From: an uncultured Porphyromonas sp.
GTDB lineage: Bacteria; Bacteroidota; Bacteroidia; Bacteroidales; Porphyromonadaceae
Assembly (NCBI GenBank): GCA_902465775.1
Contig: CABQOJ010000001.1
Span: 1-25,429 of the forward strand
Direction: 5' to 3'
Length of the DNA: 25,429 nucleotides
Notes under the pieces: generated by a model
Databases searched by the model: none
Told to the model about the DNA's origin: nothing
The model's input: the letters and a program-made list of their open reading frames with translations, nothing else
Shown: positions 17,286 through 25,400 of the stretch, one piece after another
How the letters are laid out: every line of letters starts with the position of its first letter
How positions within the stretch are numbered: the first letter of the stretch is position 1
Program-made: the position numbers and the translations under genes

Positions 17286-17291
17286 GGCTTC

Positions 17292-19355
17292 TTACTTCTT
17301 CTTGAGCCAACGATCGAGCCAGTCAAAGAAGGTGCGCTGCCATAGGAGGGCATTCTGAGGCTTGAGGACCCAGTGCGTCTCCTCGGGGAAAAGAAGCATC
17401 TTCGTCGGTATGCCACGCATCTTGGCTGCGTCAAAGGCCATCATACCCTGCGAAGCGAGGATGCGGTAGTCATGCTCTCCGTGAATGATCAGGATAGGCG
17501 TATCCCACTTGTCAACGAGCTTGTGAGGTGAATTGGCAAAGGTGCGCTGAGCCGTAGCGTTGTCCTTTTCCCAAGGAGCACCACCCATATCCCAGTTGGC
17601 GAACCACTTCTCCTCAGTCTCGAGATACTGCGCCTCGAGGTTGAAGATACCAGCGTGAGCGATGAAGGCTGCGAAGCGGCCCTCGTGTACACCTGCTAGG
17701 TAGTAGACCGAGTAACCACCATAGCTAGCGCCGACAGCGCCCATACGATGAGGATCGATGAAGGGCTCCTTTCGCATCAGGTCAGCTGCGGTGAGGTAGT
17801 CGCGGATGTTTTGCCCGCTGTAGTCACCACTGATCTGCTCGTTCCACGCCTTGCCAAAGCCTGGTACGCCGTGACGGTTGGGCAGGATGACAATGTAGCC
17901 CTGCTCCGCCATGATGCGGGGGTTCCAGCGGTAAGACCAGAACTGGCTGATGGTGCTTTGCGGACCACCCTGACAGTAGAGGATGGAGGGGTACTGCTTG
18001 CTCTTGTCAAAGTGCGGTGGGTAGAGGACCCATGTGAGCATCTTACCGCCATCGGTCGTAGGCATCCAGCGCTTTTCGCAAGTTAGATTGCCTAGCTGGC
18101 TCATGATTGGCTTGTCCTCCTCAGTGAGTGCGGTAGCCGTGCCGTTCTTCAGATTGACCATGAAGAGCTCCGTAGGGTAGGTCATCGCTTGGCGAGAGGC
18201 TACGCAGACGCCTTTGTCATTGAGATCAAAGCCGGTGTAGTCGTACTGCCCGTCGGTGATCTGCTTGATCTTGCCATTAGCCAGCTGATAGCTGTAGAGG
18301 TGGGTCAGCGCCTCACGGCAGGTGATGAAGTAGATGGTCTTGCTGTCGGCACTCCAGGTGGGGTTGGAGATGTTGTACTCAAAGTCGGCCGTGAGAGGAC
18401 GGTACTGCTTCTTAGCCAAGTCGTAGAGGTAGAGCACCTGAAGGTCAGACTCGTAGCCATCGCGCTCCATGCCGACCCAGATGAGCGAGCGACCGTCGGG
18501 GCTGAAGACGGGGTTCGTGTCGTAACCCATGATGCCCTCACTGACGTTGGTCGTCTCGCCAGTCGATACATTGTATAGGTAGATGTCGCTATTGGTCGAG
18601 AGGCTGTACTCCAGTCCAGTCTTCTTGCGACAAGCGTAGGCGATGAGGTTGCCATCGGGGCTAAAGGCTATATCCTCGATACCGTTGAAGGGACGCATAG
18701 GCGCCTCGTAGGGTTCACCTTCGAGAAGGTCCAGACCCTTGGTGATGGGCTGTGCCGTAACCTTTGCGATAAAGGGGTGTGGCATCGTCGAGACCCATTC
18801 GTCCCAATGCTTGTACATGAGATCCTCGATGATGCGTGCGTCAGCTTTGTCTAGATCAGGATAGACGTCCGTGACGACGGGGCGAGCCTTGATGTCCTGC
18901 ACATAGAGGAGCGTCGTCTCATCGGGCGAGAAGCGGTAGTCGACGATGCCTCCGTCGATGGCTGTGAGCTGACGCTCAGCCCCATCGCTGAGGGTGCGTG
19001 CGAAGAGCTGCATGCCCTGGTCGGTGCCACGCATGAAGTATATCTGCTTGCCGTCCCGGCTCCAGCGTGGGCTGTACTCGCTACCAGCGGAGGGGGCGGT
19101 GAGCTCGGTACGTCCTGTGCCGTCGCTATTGATGAGGTAGATAGAGGTGCGGCTGTTGTTGTCCTTGATAGAGGGTTGGGATACGTTGTAGACCACCTGC
19201 TTACCATTAGGCGCTAGAGCGTAGCTTCCTACACGAGGCATCGTGAGGAGCATCTCTGGGGTCATCTGCTTGGTCCCTTGCTGTGCAGTCATAGGCAGAG
19301 CTAATGTAGAGAGAATAAGAGCCACGAGGCTACGAAACAAGTTTCTTCTAGTCAT
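17292..19355 (-). CDS. dpp5: Dipeptidyl peptidase 5 (S9C prolyl-oligopeptidase family, secreted)
   Basis: A periplasmic serine peptidase releasing dipeptides from oligopeptides, central to asaccharolytic Porphyromonas that live on peptides. The 687-residue product has a signal peptide (1-24, hydrophobic core LVALILSTLALPMTA, then QQ), a beta-propeller built of WSRDGKQIYF / FSPDGNLIAYA type repeats, and a C-terminal alpha/beta hydrolase domain (from about 430) with S544 in GASYGG, D629 in HGEHDYRI and H661 in EETHWVL. As I recall, P. gingivalis DPP5 has its triad at 542/627/659 and is 684 residues, and the sequences are very similar throughout (for example LMYKHWDEWV and PNRHGVPGFG). It is the first gene of dpp5-HAD, with a -7 box 66 nt upstream. 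Confidence 0.93.
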   Translation of the reverse strand: MTRRNLFRSLVALILSTLALPMTAQQGTKQMTPEMLLTMPRVGSYALAPNGKQVVYNVSQPSIKDNNSRTSIYLINSDGTGRTELTAPSAGSEYSPRWSRDGKQIYFMRGTDQGMQLFARTLSDGAERQLTAIDGGIVDYRFSPDETTLLYVQDIKARPVVTDVYPDLDKADARIIEDLMYKHWDEWVSTMPHPFIAKVTAQPITKGLDLLEGEPYEAPMRPFNGIEDIAFSPDGNLIAYACRKKTGLEYSLSTNSDIYLYNVSTGETTNVSEGIMGYDTNPVFSPDGRSLIWVGMERDGYESDLQVLYLYDLAKKQYRPLTADFEYNISNPTWSADSKTIYFITCREALTHLYSYQLANGKIKQITDGQYDYTGFDLNDKGVCVASRQAMTYPTELFMVNLKNGTATALTEEDKPIMSQLGNLTCEKRWMPTTDGGKMLTWVLYPPHFDKSKQYPSILYCQGGPQSTISQFWSYRWNPRIMAEQGYIVILPNRHGVPGFGKAWNEQISGDYSGQNIRDYLTAADLMRKEPFIDPHRMGAVGASYGGYSVYYLAGVHEGRFAAFIAHAGIFNLEAQYLETEEKWFANWDMGGAPWEKDNATAQRTFANSPHKLVDKWDTPILIIHGEHDYRILASQGMMAFDAAKMRGIPTKMLLFPEETHWVLKPQNALLWQRTFFDWLDRWLKKK

Positions 19356-19420
19356 AGGATAGTATGAGATGAGTGAAAGAAAGGTCGTCTCGAGGCGACC
19401 ATAGATTACTGAATGCTCTC

Positions 19421-19428
19421 CAAAGGTA
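19421..19428 (-). promoter_or_regulatory. -7 promoter box (TACCTTTG) of dpp5
   Basis: On the minus strand TACCTTTG appears in the context TTTTCGTACCTTTGG. It lies 27 nt beyond the PAP2 stop, so any -33 element falls near or inside the PAP2 gene's 3' end. No clear TTG is seen at the canonical distance. Confidence 0.5.
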
Positions 19429-19455
19429 CGAAAAAGAGGCTAGACCGTAGAAGCT

Positions 19456-20523
19456 TTACCAGCAGGGATGACGGAGCGACAGGCCTAGCGTCAGATAGCT
19501 TTGACGATAAGGCTCACAGTGAATCCGGAGGAAGAGACCGAGCCGATCTAGGTAGCGCAGTCTGGGGAGAGCCTCTAGACCAGCCTGCAGATGTGCATAG
19601 GTGCGCTCGCTAGTGGCTTTGTCATAGCCGATGCCTATGCCGTAACTCTGTCGCAGGCTTAAGTATCGCCACTGGTAGAGTGGAGCCCCCACGACGAGGT
19701 CGCCGTGGAGCGTGGGGCGCTCCTTGTCGGGTCGTAAGGAGAGCTCTGCAGCGTAGTTGAGAGAGGGTGTCTGCCAGCCAAGTTGCGTGCCGAGACAGCC
19801 AGCTCCGCCGAATAGGTTGCGACTGTAGAGGAGCGAGACGTAGAAGTATTGGTCTGGACTCTGCGAACTTACCGCAGGTGTGTAGCGACCAAAGATGAGA
19901 TCACTGGCGAGATACCCGACACGAGCCATGGTCACTCCGATGAGCCCGCCCCACAGGACGTCGGAGTACCAGTGACGGTTGTTGGCCATGCGACCAAAAG
20001 CGACTGAGGTGGCGAAGAGATACTGCAGATGAGCCAGCAAAGGGTAGTCAGCTCCATACTCTAGGTTAAAGAGCTCGGCGCCGAGAAAGGCTGTCGCAGT
20101 ATGCCCCGAGGGAAAGCTATTGTGTGTCGACCCGTCGGGACGCATGCGCTGCACACTGCTTTTGACCGAAAGGACGATCGCCGCTGTTCCTAGTGCGCCT
20201 ATGCCATCAGCGGTCAGCATCTCGCCCCACGAGCGGGAGCGTCCCGTAGCACCGCCACAGCGCATCGCAAGCTGTAGTGCGTAGAAGGCAAACTGCATGT
20301 GGTCGTCGTAGCGATGGCGCCACTGAGCGCCCAGAAGGTGGTGCCGAGTCGTACGAATAGCCATATCGCTGTGATGGAGCGGGTAGACAGCATAGAGCGC
20401 TCCTGGGAGTAGTGCTACGAGCGGATCGGGCGATGGGGCGAGCGTGTCTGACGAATTGCTCTGTGCGAGCGCTCCACTACAGGAGAGGAGTAGGCAGAGC
20501 GTCAGAAGTGCCAGAGATCTCAT
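19456..20523 (-). CDS. Exported PAP2-family phosphatase with beta-rich C-terminal extension
   Basis: A membrane-associated lipid phosphatase-type protein of 355 residues with a signal peptide (1-20, MRSLALLTLCLLLSCSGALA). The PAP2 active site is complete: K121-x6-R128-P129 (KSSVQRMRP), P138-S139-G140-H141, and R178-x5-H184-x3-D188 (NRHWYSDVLWG). Such enzymes dephosphorylate phosphatidic acid, undecaprenyl pyrophosphate or lipid A on the outer leaflet; the exact substrate is unknown. The last 130 residues (about 225-355) alternate polar and hydrophobic residues with aromatics (DQYFYVSLLYSRNLFGG, SYGIGIGYDK) and end LTLGLSLRHPCW, suggesting beta-strands, perhaps an outer-membrane-barrel-like domain. 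It lies 17 nt downstream of the DUF2752 gene, so it is probably cotranscribed. Confidence 0.87.
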   Translation of the reverse strand: MRSLALLTLCLLLSCSGALAQSNSSDTLAPSPDPLVALLPGALYAVYPLHHSDMAIRTTRHHLLGAQWRHRYDDHMQFAFYALQLAMRCGGATGRSRSWGEMLTADGIGALGTAAIVLSVKSSVQRMRPDGSTHNSFPSGHTATAFLGAELFNLEYGADYPLLAHLQYLFATSVAFGRMANNRHWYSDVLWGGLIGVTMARVGYLASDLIFGRYTPAVSSQSPDQYFYVSLLYSRNLFGGAGCLGTQLGWQTPSLNYAAELSLRPDKERPTLHGDLVVGAPLYQWRYLSLRQSYGIGIGYDKATSERTYAHLQAGLEALPRLRYLDRLGLFLRIHCEPYRQSYLTLGLSLRHPCW

Positions 20524-20540
20524 AAGGCGCTAGAGCTGTC

Positions 20541-20927
20541 TTAGAGGAGATTGCGTACGATACCCCAGACGATGATGATGGCGAAGATGATCCAGCAGGC
20601 GGTGCGCCCAGCGAGTCTCCGATAGAGGCGCTCCGCTTGTGGACGATGGGGACGCAGTAGCTCCAGTACCACGAGGAGGGTGAAGTAGACGAGGGCGGGG
20701 AGGAGCATCACGTTGAGCTGTAGGACCCGTCCTAGGTCGCCATGGAGCAAGGCGTGGATGCCTCGTAGCGAGCCACAGCCAGGGCATTGCCATCCCGTAA
20801 GCTGTAGGAAGGGACAGCGAGGTATCGGCAAAGCTTCGGGACGATACAGGTAAAGCACTAGTCCCCCTACTAGCAAGCAACCTAGTAGAGCGAGTAGTGC
20901 TTTGTTGTGCCGACTCGTAGCGAGCAT
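20541..20927 (-). CDS. DUF2752 family membrane protein
   Basis: A small inner-membrane protein of 128 residues with three hydrophobic helices (about 8-28, 72-92, 107-126). Between the first two lies the family hallmark CPFLQLTGWQCPGCGSLRG (C38, C48, C51), followed by HGD and NVM, which defines DUF2752. The function of this family is unknown to me. The paired cysteines could bind metal or act in redox, but that is inference. It lies 19 nt after the YitT gene and 17 nt before the PAP2 gene, in one minus-strand cluster. Confidence 0.85.
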   Translation of the reverse strand: MLATSRHNKALLALLGCLLVGGLVLYLYRPEALPIPRCPFLQLTGWQCPGCGSLRGIHALLHGDLGRVLQLNVMLLPALVYFTLLVVLELLRPHRPQAERLYRRLAGRTACWIIFAIIIVWGIVRNLL

Positions 20928-20946
20928 GTCGCCTTGACTTTTGCCC

Positions 20947-21924
20947 TTACTTCAGGTTATCGAAGCCTCGTCCGTAGACTCCGTGCACGGTGCCCTCCGA
21001 TACGAAGGCATCGGGATCAATCTCCTTGATGATTCGGTTGATGCTCTGCAGGTGCGCCTTGCGGGTGACCACCATCAGAATGCGCATCTCCTCTTGCGAG
21101 TAGCCTCCGTCAGCATGTACGAGTGTGCAGCCTCTGTGCAGGCGTTGCGTGATCGCTTCATTGATCTCCTTATACTTCTTGCTAAAGATAAAGAGCTGTA
21201 TCGAGTGCTTGTTGCTATTGGTCCAGTAGTCAAGAGTCATAGCGCAGAAGACCACCTCTACGATGGAGAAGGTCAGGAGCTCAGCGCCGAGCTGCGGATC
21301 TTTGCCCGAGATGTAGACATTGACAAAGTAAGAGGCCGTCACGATCGTCGCATCGATCAGGATCATAGCACGTCCTAGTGAGAGCGTCGTGTACTTGTTA
21401 AAGAGCGAGACGATGACATCCGTACCGCCCGTACTACCATTTACGTGAAAGACCAGAAAGAGCCCGCTACCGCATAGGATACCACCGATGATGACCGCCA
21501 TAAAGCGCTCTTCCCTGAGCAGAGGCCCCACATTGGGGATATTGTCCGTGAGCAAGCTACTTAGGTTGTGGTACACCTCCGTATTTGGATCTCCAAAGAG
21601 AGCCTGACCGATAGGGATAGCGACACCCATGAGGATGACCCCTATGAGCGTCTTGACGGAGTAGCGCCACCCGAGGAAGATGATCGATACGATCAGCAAT
21701 CCGACGTTGATGATGTTGTAAGGGATGAAGGCAGGAATGTTCGTCGCTATCTGTATGATGGTCGTGACACCCGCCAGTCCGCCCGTAGCGATCTCCTGCG
21801 AGAGGACGAAGCCCGCCCAGCCGAGTACGTAAAGGCAGACACCGAGTACGATAAAAAAGAAGTCGTGGACGAAGTACCACGTTTTCGCTCGCTTACTATT
21901 GGGAGCTGCTAAAGCTTGAGACAT
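20947..21924 (-). CDS. YitT family membrane protein (DUF161 plus DUF2179)
   Basis: An integral membrane protein of 325 residues. The N-terminal two thirds hold about five membrane helices with the family glycine motifs ATGGLAGVTTIIQ and NGSTGGTDVIVSLFNKY. The C-terminal part (about 240-320, starting SIQLFIFSKKYKEI and including GGYSQEEMRILMVVTRK) is the soluble DUF2179 domain. Family length and domain order are normal. The biochemical role is not established; transport has been proposed for YitT proteins. It lies 85 nt downstream of leuS with a hairpin in between, so it may be partly cotranscribed with leuS. Confidence 0.9.
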   Translation of the reverse strand: MSQALAAPNSKRAKTWYFVHDFFFIVLGVCLYVLGWAGFVLSQEIATGGLAGVTTIIQIATNIPAFIPYNIINVGLLIVSIIFLGWRYSVKTLIGVILMGVAIPIGQALFGDPNTEVYHNLSSLLTDNIPNVGPLLREERFMAVIIGGILCGSGLFLVFHVNGSTGGTDVIVSLFNKYTTLSLGRAMILIDATIVTASYFVNVYISGKDPQLGAELLTFSIVEVVFCAMTLDYWTNSNKHSIQLFIFSKKYKEINEAITQRLHRGCTLVHADGGYSQEEMRILMVVTRKAHLQSINRIIKEIDPDAFVSEGTVHGVYGRGFDNLK

Positions 21925-21959
21925 ACTATATGATTTGTTTTTCTAGAGATAGATGGAAT

Positions 21960-22003
21960 AGTCTCCCCATAGCCCAGCGCCAGCACGGCAGGGCTCGGAG
22001 ACT
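21960..22003 (-). other. Hairpin between leuS and the YitT gene
   Basis: AGTCTCCGAGCCC on the minus strand (21991-22003) pairs with GGGCTATGGGGAGACT (21960-21975) with a small bulge. It starts 7 nt past the leuS stop. No T-run follows, so it may be a 3'-end stabiliser or weak attenuator rather than a true terminator. Confidence 0.45.
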
Positions 22004-22009
22004 TGATCA

Positions 22010-23593
22010 TTACAATACTATGTTGACTATGCGCCCTGGCACGACAATTACCTTCTTGAGGGGCTTGCCGTCGATCCACTTGACCGTGTCGGGATGCGCC
22101 AGCACCTGCTCCTCGATCTGCTCCTTGGAGAGACCGGCGGGGAGCTCTAGGTTAAAGCGGACCTTGCCGTTGAAGCTCACGGGATAGCGCACCGAATCCT
22201 CAACGATGAGCGACTCGTCACACTGGGGCCACGCAGCCACCACGATGCTTTCGGCCGAGAGCGTGTCGCTACTGCATGCGGAGCGCATCTCCTGCCACAG
22301 CATCTCTGCGATATGTGGTGCAAAAGGCGAAAGCAGAACCGCCAAAGGTCGAAGCACCTCCAGCGAAGTGGTCTCGGCCTTCTGTAGCTCGCCCACGGCA
22401 ATCATAAAGGCCGAGACGGAAGTGTTGAAGGAGAGACGCTCGATGTCTTGGGTGATCTTCTGGATCAGCTTATGGATCGTGCGTAGCTGCTCACGGCTAG
22501 CCTCAGCATTGGCCGAGACGGTGAGCTGCCCCTCACTGTCGTGGTAGAGTGACCAGACACGCTTGAGAAAGCGGTAGACGCCGTCGATGCCATTCGTGTC
22601 CCACGGCTTGCTCTGCTCCAGGGGCCCGAGAAACATCTCGTACATTCTCAGCGTATCAGCGCCATACTGCGCGATGATCTCGTCAGGGTTGACCACGTTG
22701 AACATGGACTTGCTCATCTTCTCCACCCCGTAGCCGCAGAGATAGCTGCCGTCCGCCTCGGTGATGAAGGTCGCGTCGTGCAGGTCATCACGCCACTGGC
22801 GGAATGCCTCCTGATCGAGGATATCGTTGTGACCCAAATGTATGTCCACGTGCATCTGCGTCACGTCGTACTGCTCACGCTGCGAGTAGGTGACAAACTG
22901 ATTCGTCCCCTTGATGCGGTAGACGTAGTTGGAGCGCCCCTGGATCATCCCTTGGTTGACCAGTCGCTTAAATGGCTCATCCTCGCAAACGACCCCGAGG
23001 TCGTAGAGGAACTTATTCCAGAAGCGACTATAGATCAGGTGTCCCGTAGCATGCTCCGTACCGCCGATGTAGAGATCCACCTGTCGCCAGTAGTTATTGG
23101 CCTCGGGGGAGACCAAAGCCTCGTGATTGTGCGGATCCATATAGCGTAGGTAGTAAGCACTACTCCCCGCAAAGCCTGGCATCGTGCAGAGTTCGTAGGG
23201 ATAGCCCTCCTCGGTACACCAGTGCTTAGCACGCCCTAGCGGAGGCTCGCCACTCTCCGTGGGGAGATACTTGTCCACCTCAGGCAGAGTCAGCGGGAGC
23301 TTGTCCAGAGGCAATGTGTGTGGCACCCCCTCCTTATAATATATAGGTATCGGCTCGCCCCAGTAGCGCTGGCGGCTGAAGATAGCGTCACGCAGGCGGT
23401 AGTTGATCCGCTTCTGACCGAGCCCCTGCTCGTCCAGGTAGTGACACATCCAGTCAATCGCCTCAGAGACTGGCTTGCCATTGAGGAGCGGCGAATTGAT
23501 CAGCTCGCCCTCTTTGCTGTCGAGGCTTTCGCTCCAGGTGGAGGGATCGGAGGCTTCGCCACCCTTTGGCAAAACAACCTGACGTATCGGCAA
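22010..23593 (-). pseudogene. leuS: Leucyl-tRNA synthetase, C-terminal part (out of frame with its N-terminal part)
   Basis: This frame holds the last 527 residues of LeuRS. It opens exactly at the family stretch [11 protein letters not shown] inside the CP1 editing domain. It continues through the second half of the Rossmann catalytic domain with the signature KMSKS (22706-22720), the anticodon-binding helices and the LeuRS-type C-terminal domain ending [19 protein letters not shown]. The only start codon near its beginning is a TTG that is simply an internal Leu; the first ATG is about 49 codons in. It should therefore be translated only as a continuation of the N-terminal part. Adding both parts and seven missing residues gives about 938 residues, the usual Bacteroidetes length. 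No other defect is visible. Confidence 0.9.
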
Positions 23594-24807
23594 GCAAAGT
23601 CTCTCGAGTCGTGCGCTGGCACCGCCATGATAGCGCCCGTACCATAGCCCGCCAATACATAGTCGCTAATCCAGATCGGGATCAACGCCTCCGTCAGCGG
23701 GTGCTGTGCATAAGAGCCCGTGAAGACACCCGTCACCGAGTGATCCGCCTGACGCTCACGCTCTGTGCGGCGCTTCGTGCGATCTAGGTAGGTCTCGACA
23801 GAGTCACGCTGCTCCTCCGTAGTCAGGTCAGCCACCAGACTACTCTCGGGAGCTAGCACCATAAAGGTCACTCCGTAAAGCGTATCGGGACGAGTGGTAA
23901 AGACCTCGATAGGCACTTCGCCACGAGCCGTGCTAGCCTTGAAAGTAACCGATGCGCCGATCGACTTGCCGATCCAGTTGCGCTGCATCTCCTTAAGTGC
24001 ATCGCTCCAGTCGAGCCTGTCGAGACCAGCTAGCAGACGCTCCGCATAGGCAGAGACGCGAAGGCTCCACTGCTTCATCTTGCGCTGCACCACGGGGTAG
24101 CCACCACGCTCGCTCACGCCATCACTCACCTCATCATTGGCGAGGACGGTGCCCAGTTCTGGGCACCAGTTGACCACACTCTCGCCGAGGAAGGCTAGGC
24201 GGTAGTGCATCAGCCACTCCGACCGCTCCGCCTCACTCGCAGCTCGCCACGCCTCAGCCGTCAGCTCCAGTGGCGTACTGGTGTAGGCGGTACACCCCTC
24301 CGTGCCGTGAGCCTCTAGGTACTGGACCAATTTGTCGATAGGCTCGGCACGCTCCGTGGCGGTGTCGTAGTAATGGTGGAAAAGCTGTATGAATGCCCAC
24401 TGCGTCCACTTGTAATACTCCGGATCGCAGGTCACCACCTGGCGGCTCCAGTCGAAACCAAAGCCAATGTTGTCTAGCTGCTCACGATAGCGCGCTATGT
24501 TGACCCGCGTCGTCTCCTCCGGGTGACGATTCGTCTGGATAGCGTACTGCTCGGCCGGCAGACCGAAGGCGTCGTACCCCATTGGGTGCAGGACGTTGTA
24601 CCCCTGTAGTCGCTTATAGCGAGCGTAAATGTCTGATGCAATGTATCCTAGCGGGTGCCCCACATGTAGTCCCGCCCCAGAGGGATAAGGAAACATGTCG
24701 AGTACGTAGTACGAAGGCTTATCGCGGTCTATCTCTACGCGATAAATATCTGCGTCATGCCAGATGCGCTGAGCCGATTGCTCTATGTCGTGGTGATTGT
24801 AATCCAT
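23500..24807 (-). pseudogene. leuS: Leucyl-tRNA synthetase, N-terminal part, frameshifted after residue 404
   Basis: LeuRS charges tRNA-Leu with leucine and is essential. The ATG at 24807 gives [20 protein letters not shown]; the frame extends 8 codons further, past the family N-terminus, to a non-ATG codon. It has the HIGH-type motif HVGH (48-51) in [32 protein letters not shown], and the CP1 editing domain with TTRPDTLYG and [16 protein letters not shown], including the editing Asp D400. Right after F404 the homology stops: the frame continues with 31 unrelated residues to a stop at 23500, while the true continuation lies in another frame from 23593. The expected FA-xxx-FG link is missing, implying about 19 nt lost. 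leuS appears to lead the YitT-DUF2752-PAP2 cluster. Confidence 0.9.
23591..23600 (-). other. Frameshift/deletion junction in leuS
   Basis: On the minus strand the sequence reads GACTTTGCTTGCCG: Asp-Phe of the first frame, then only GC, then Leu-Pro of the second frame. LeuRS relatives have about seven residues (pattern A-F-A-K-H-F-G) in this place, that is 21 nt where 2 remain, so 19 nt appear to be missing. The remaining TTTGC/TTGCC resembles the kind of short repeat across which slippage or assembly collapse occurs. Confidence 0.8.
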
Positions 24808-24828
24808 ACAGTTCTCTCGATTATAGCG

Positions 24829-24836
24829 CAAAGGTA
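24829..24836 (-). promoter_or_regulatory. -7 promoter box (TACCTTTG) of leuS
   Basis: On the minus strand TACCTTTG appears in the context TTTCGTACCTTTGCG, 21 nt before the leuS ATG, implying a very short leader. The expected -33 region is occupied by the 7-bp repeats, and no TTG is present there. The 30 nt at 24824-24853 are identical to 130-159. Confidence 0.55.
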
Positions 24837-24840
24837 CGAA

Positions 24841-25003
24841 ATTAGAGATTAGACGTTAGAAGTTAGAGATTAGAGGTTAGAAGCTAGAGATTAGAAGTTA
24901 GAAGTCCGATCATTCAGATGGCTCTGATAGCTCTGATCACTCCGATAGCTCCGATGCACTTCGATAGCTCTAACCTCTAATCTCTAATCTCTAACTTCTA
25001 ATC
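24841..25003. repeat. Compound tandem-repeat hairpin, copy B (7-mers / 9-mers / complementary 7-mers)
   Basis: Nine 7-bp units (ATTAGAG, GTTAGAA, GCTAGAG type) fill 24841-24903. Seven 9-bp units (TCCGATCAT, TCTGATAGC, TCCGATAGC type) fill 24905-24968, with the same one-base offset before the last as in copy A. Five complementary 7-mers (TCTAACC, TCTAATC) fill 24969-25003. Copy A has 14 units in the first block, so the left arm varies while the 9-mer and right-arm counts match. Confidence 0.85.
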
Positions 25004-25008
25004 TTCCC

Positions 25009-25150
25009 CCCTCCGAGGAAATCGAAAATCTCTTCGGAGGGATTTCGTATTCTCCACGGAGCAACGAAAAAATTCTTCCGAACTTTGATTTGCTTCTTCC
25101 GAAGTATCATTTGTTTCTTCCGAAGTTTCAGTTCGCGCCTCGGTGGGGAA
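25009..25150. repeat. 21-bp triple-repeat module, copy 4, with linking hairpin
   Basis: CCTCCGAG (25010-25017) and TTCGGAGG (25033-25040) form the same linking hairpin as in copy A of the composite element. Units follow at 25072-25092, 25093-25113 and 25114-25134 with the core CTTCCGAA, and an imperfect flanking inverted repeat (TCCACGGAG at 25052-25060, CTCGGTGGG near 25138-25146). The minus-strand frame through it encodes a seven-residue repeat (TSEETND type), but the same frame contains stops in copy 1, so coding is not supported. Confidence 0.8.
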
Positions 25151-25231
25151 TTTTCGTTTTCTCCTTAGAGATTTCCGATTTCCTCGGGAGACGCATATCC
25201 TGATGTCTGAACGCACGGGACGATTAACCGC

Positions 25232-25339
25232 TGTAGGGACGCCGTATTTTCCACTCCAAAATGCAATTTGGAGTGGAGCTCGCCCTGCTCCGGACGCCCC
25301 CTCCTCTCCTAGGAGGGCGGGAGGAGCAGGTAGCGAGCT
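25232..25339. repeat. Cluster of palindromes in the right-hand intergenic region
   Basis: TGTAGGGACGC (25232-25242) repeats the start of the eno-tnaA palindrome. CCACTCCAAA (25251-25260) pairs perfectly with TTTGGAGTGG (25267-25276). AGCTCGC plus CCTGCTCC (25278-25291) pairs with GGAGCAGG and GCGAGCT (25323-25339), enclosing another stem CGCCCCCTCCT/AGGAGGGCG. None is followed by a T-run in either direction. No gene is seen from 24838 to the window end. Confidence 0.6.
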
Positions 25340-25348
25340 GCCGAGACG

Positions 25349-25379
25349 AAAAAAGGGACGATGCGCTCACCGTCCCTTT
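25349..25379 (-). terminator. Terminator of a minus-strand gene beyond the right edge
   Basis: On the minus strand AAAGGGACG (25371-25379) pairs with CGTCCCTTT (25352-25360), and the run of six T (25349-25354) follows. It suggests a minus-strand gene ending just to the right of the window. Confidence 0.65.
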
Positions 25380-25392
25380 AAGGTTAATGCAG

Positions 25393-25400
25393 TATATTTG
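25393..25400 (+). promoter_or_regulatory. Possible -7 box (TATATTTG) reading out of the window
   Basis: TATATTTG fits TAnnTTTG, but there is no TTG at the -33 distance and no start codon before the edge. A minus-strand terminator close by suggests the next gene converges instead, so this may be chance. Confidence 0.2.

Noticed and set aside
22010..24807. Naturally split two-subunit LeuRS, as known in Aquifex
   Set aside because: The C-terminal part has no start signal at its beginning, the N-terminal part ends in unrelated residues, and a stretch of the editing domain is missing. A deletion explains this better, so it is kept only as a remote possibility.
24998..25216. 72-codon minus-strand frame with TSEE-type repeats
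   Set aside because: Same reason: it is generated by the 21-bp repeat and has no conserved frame or promoter of its own.
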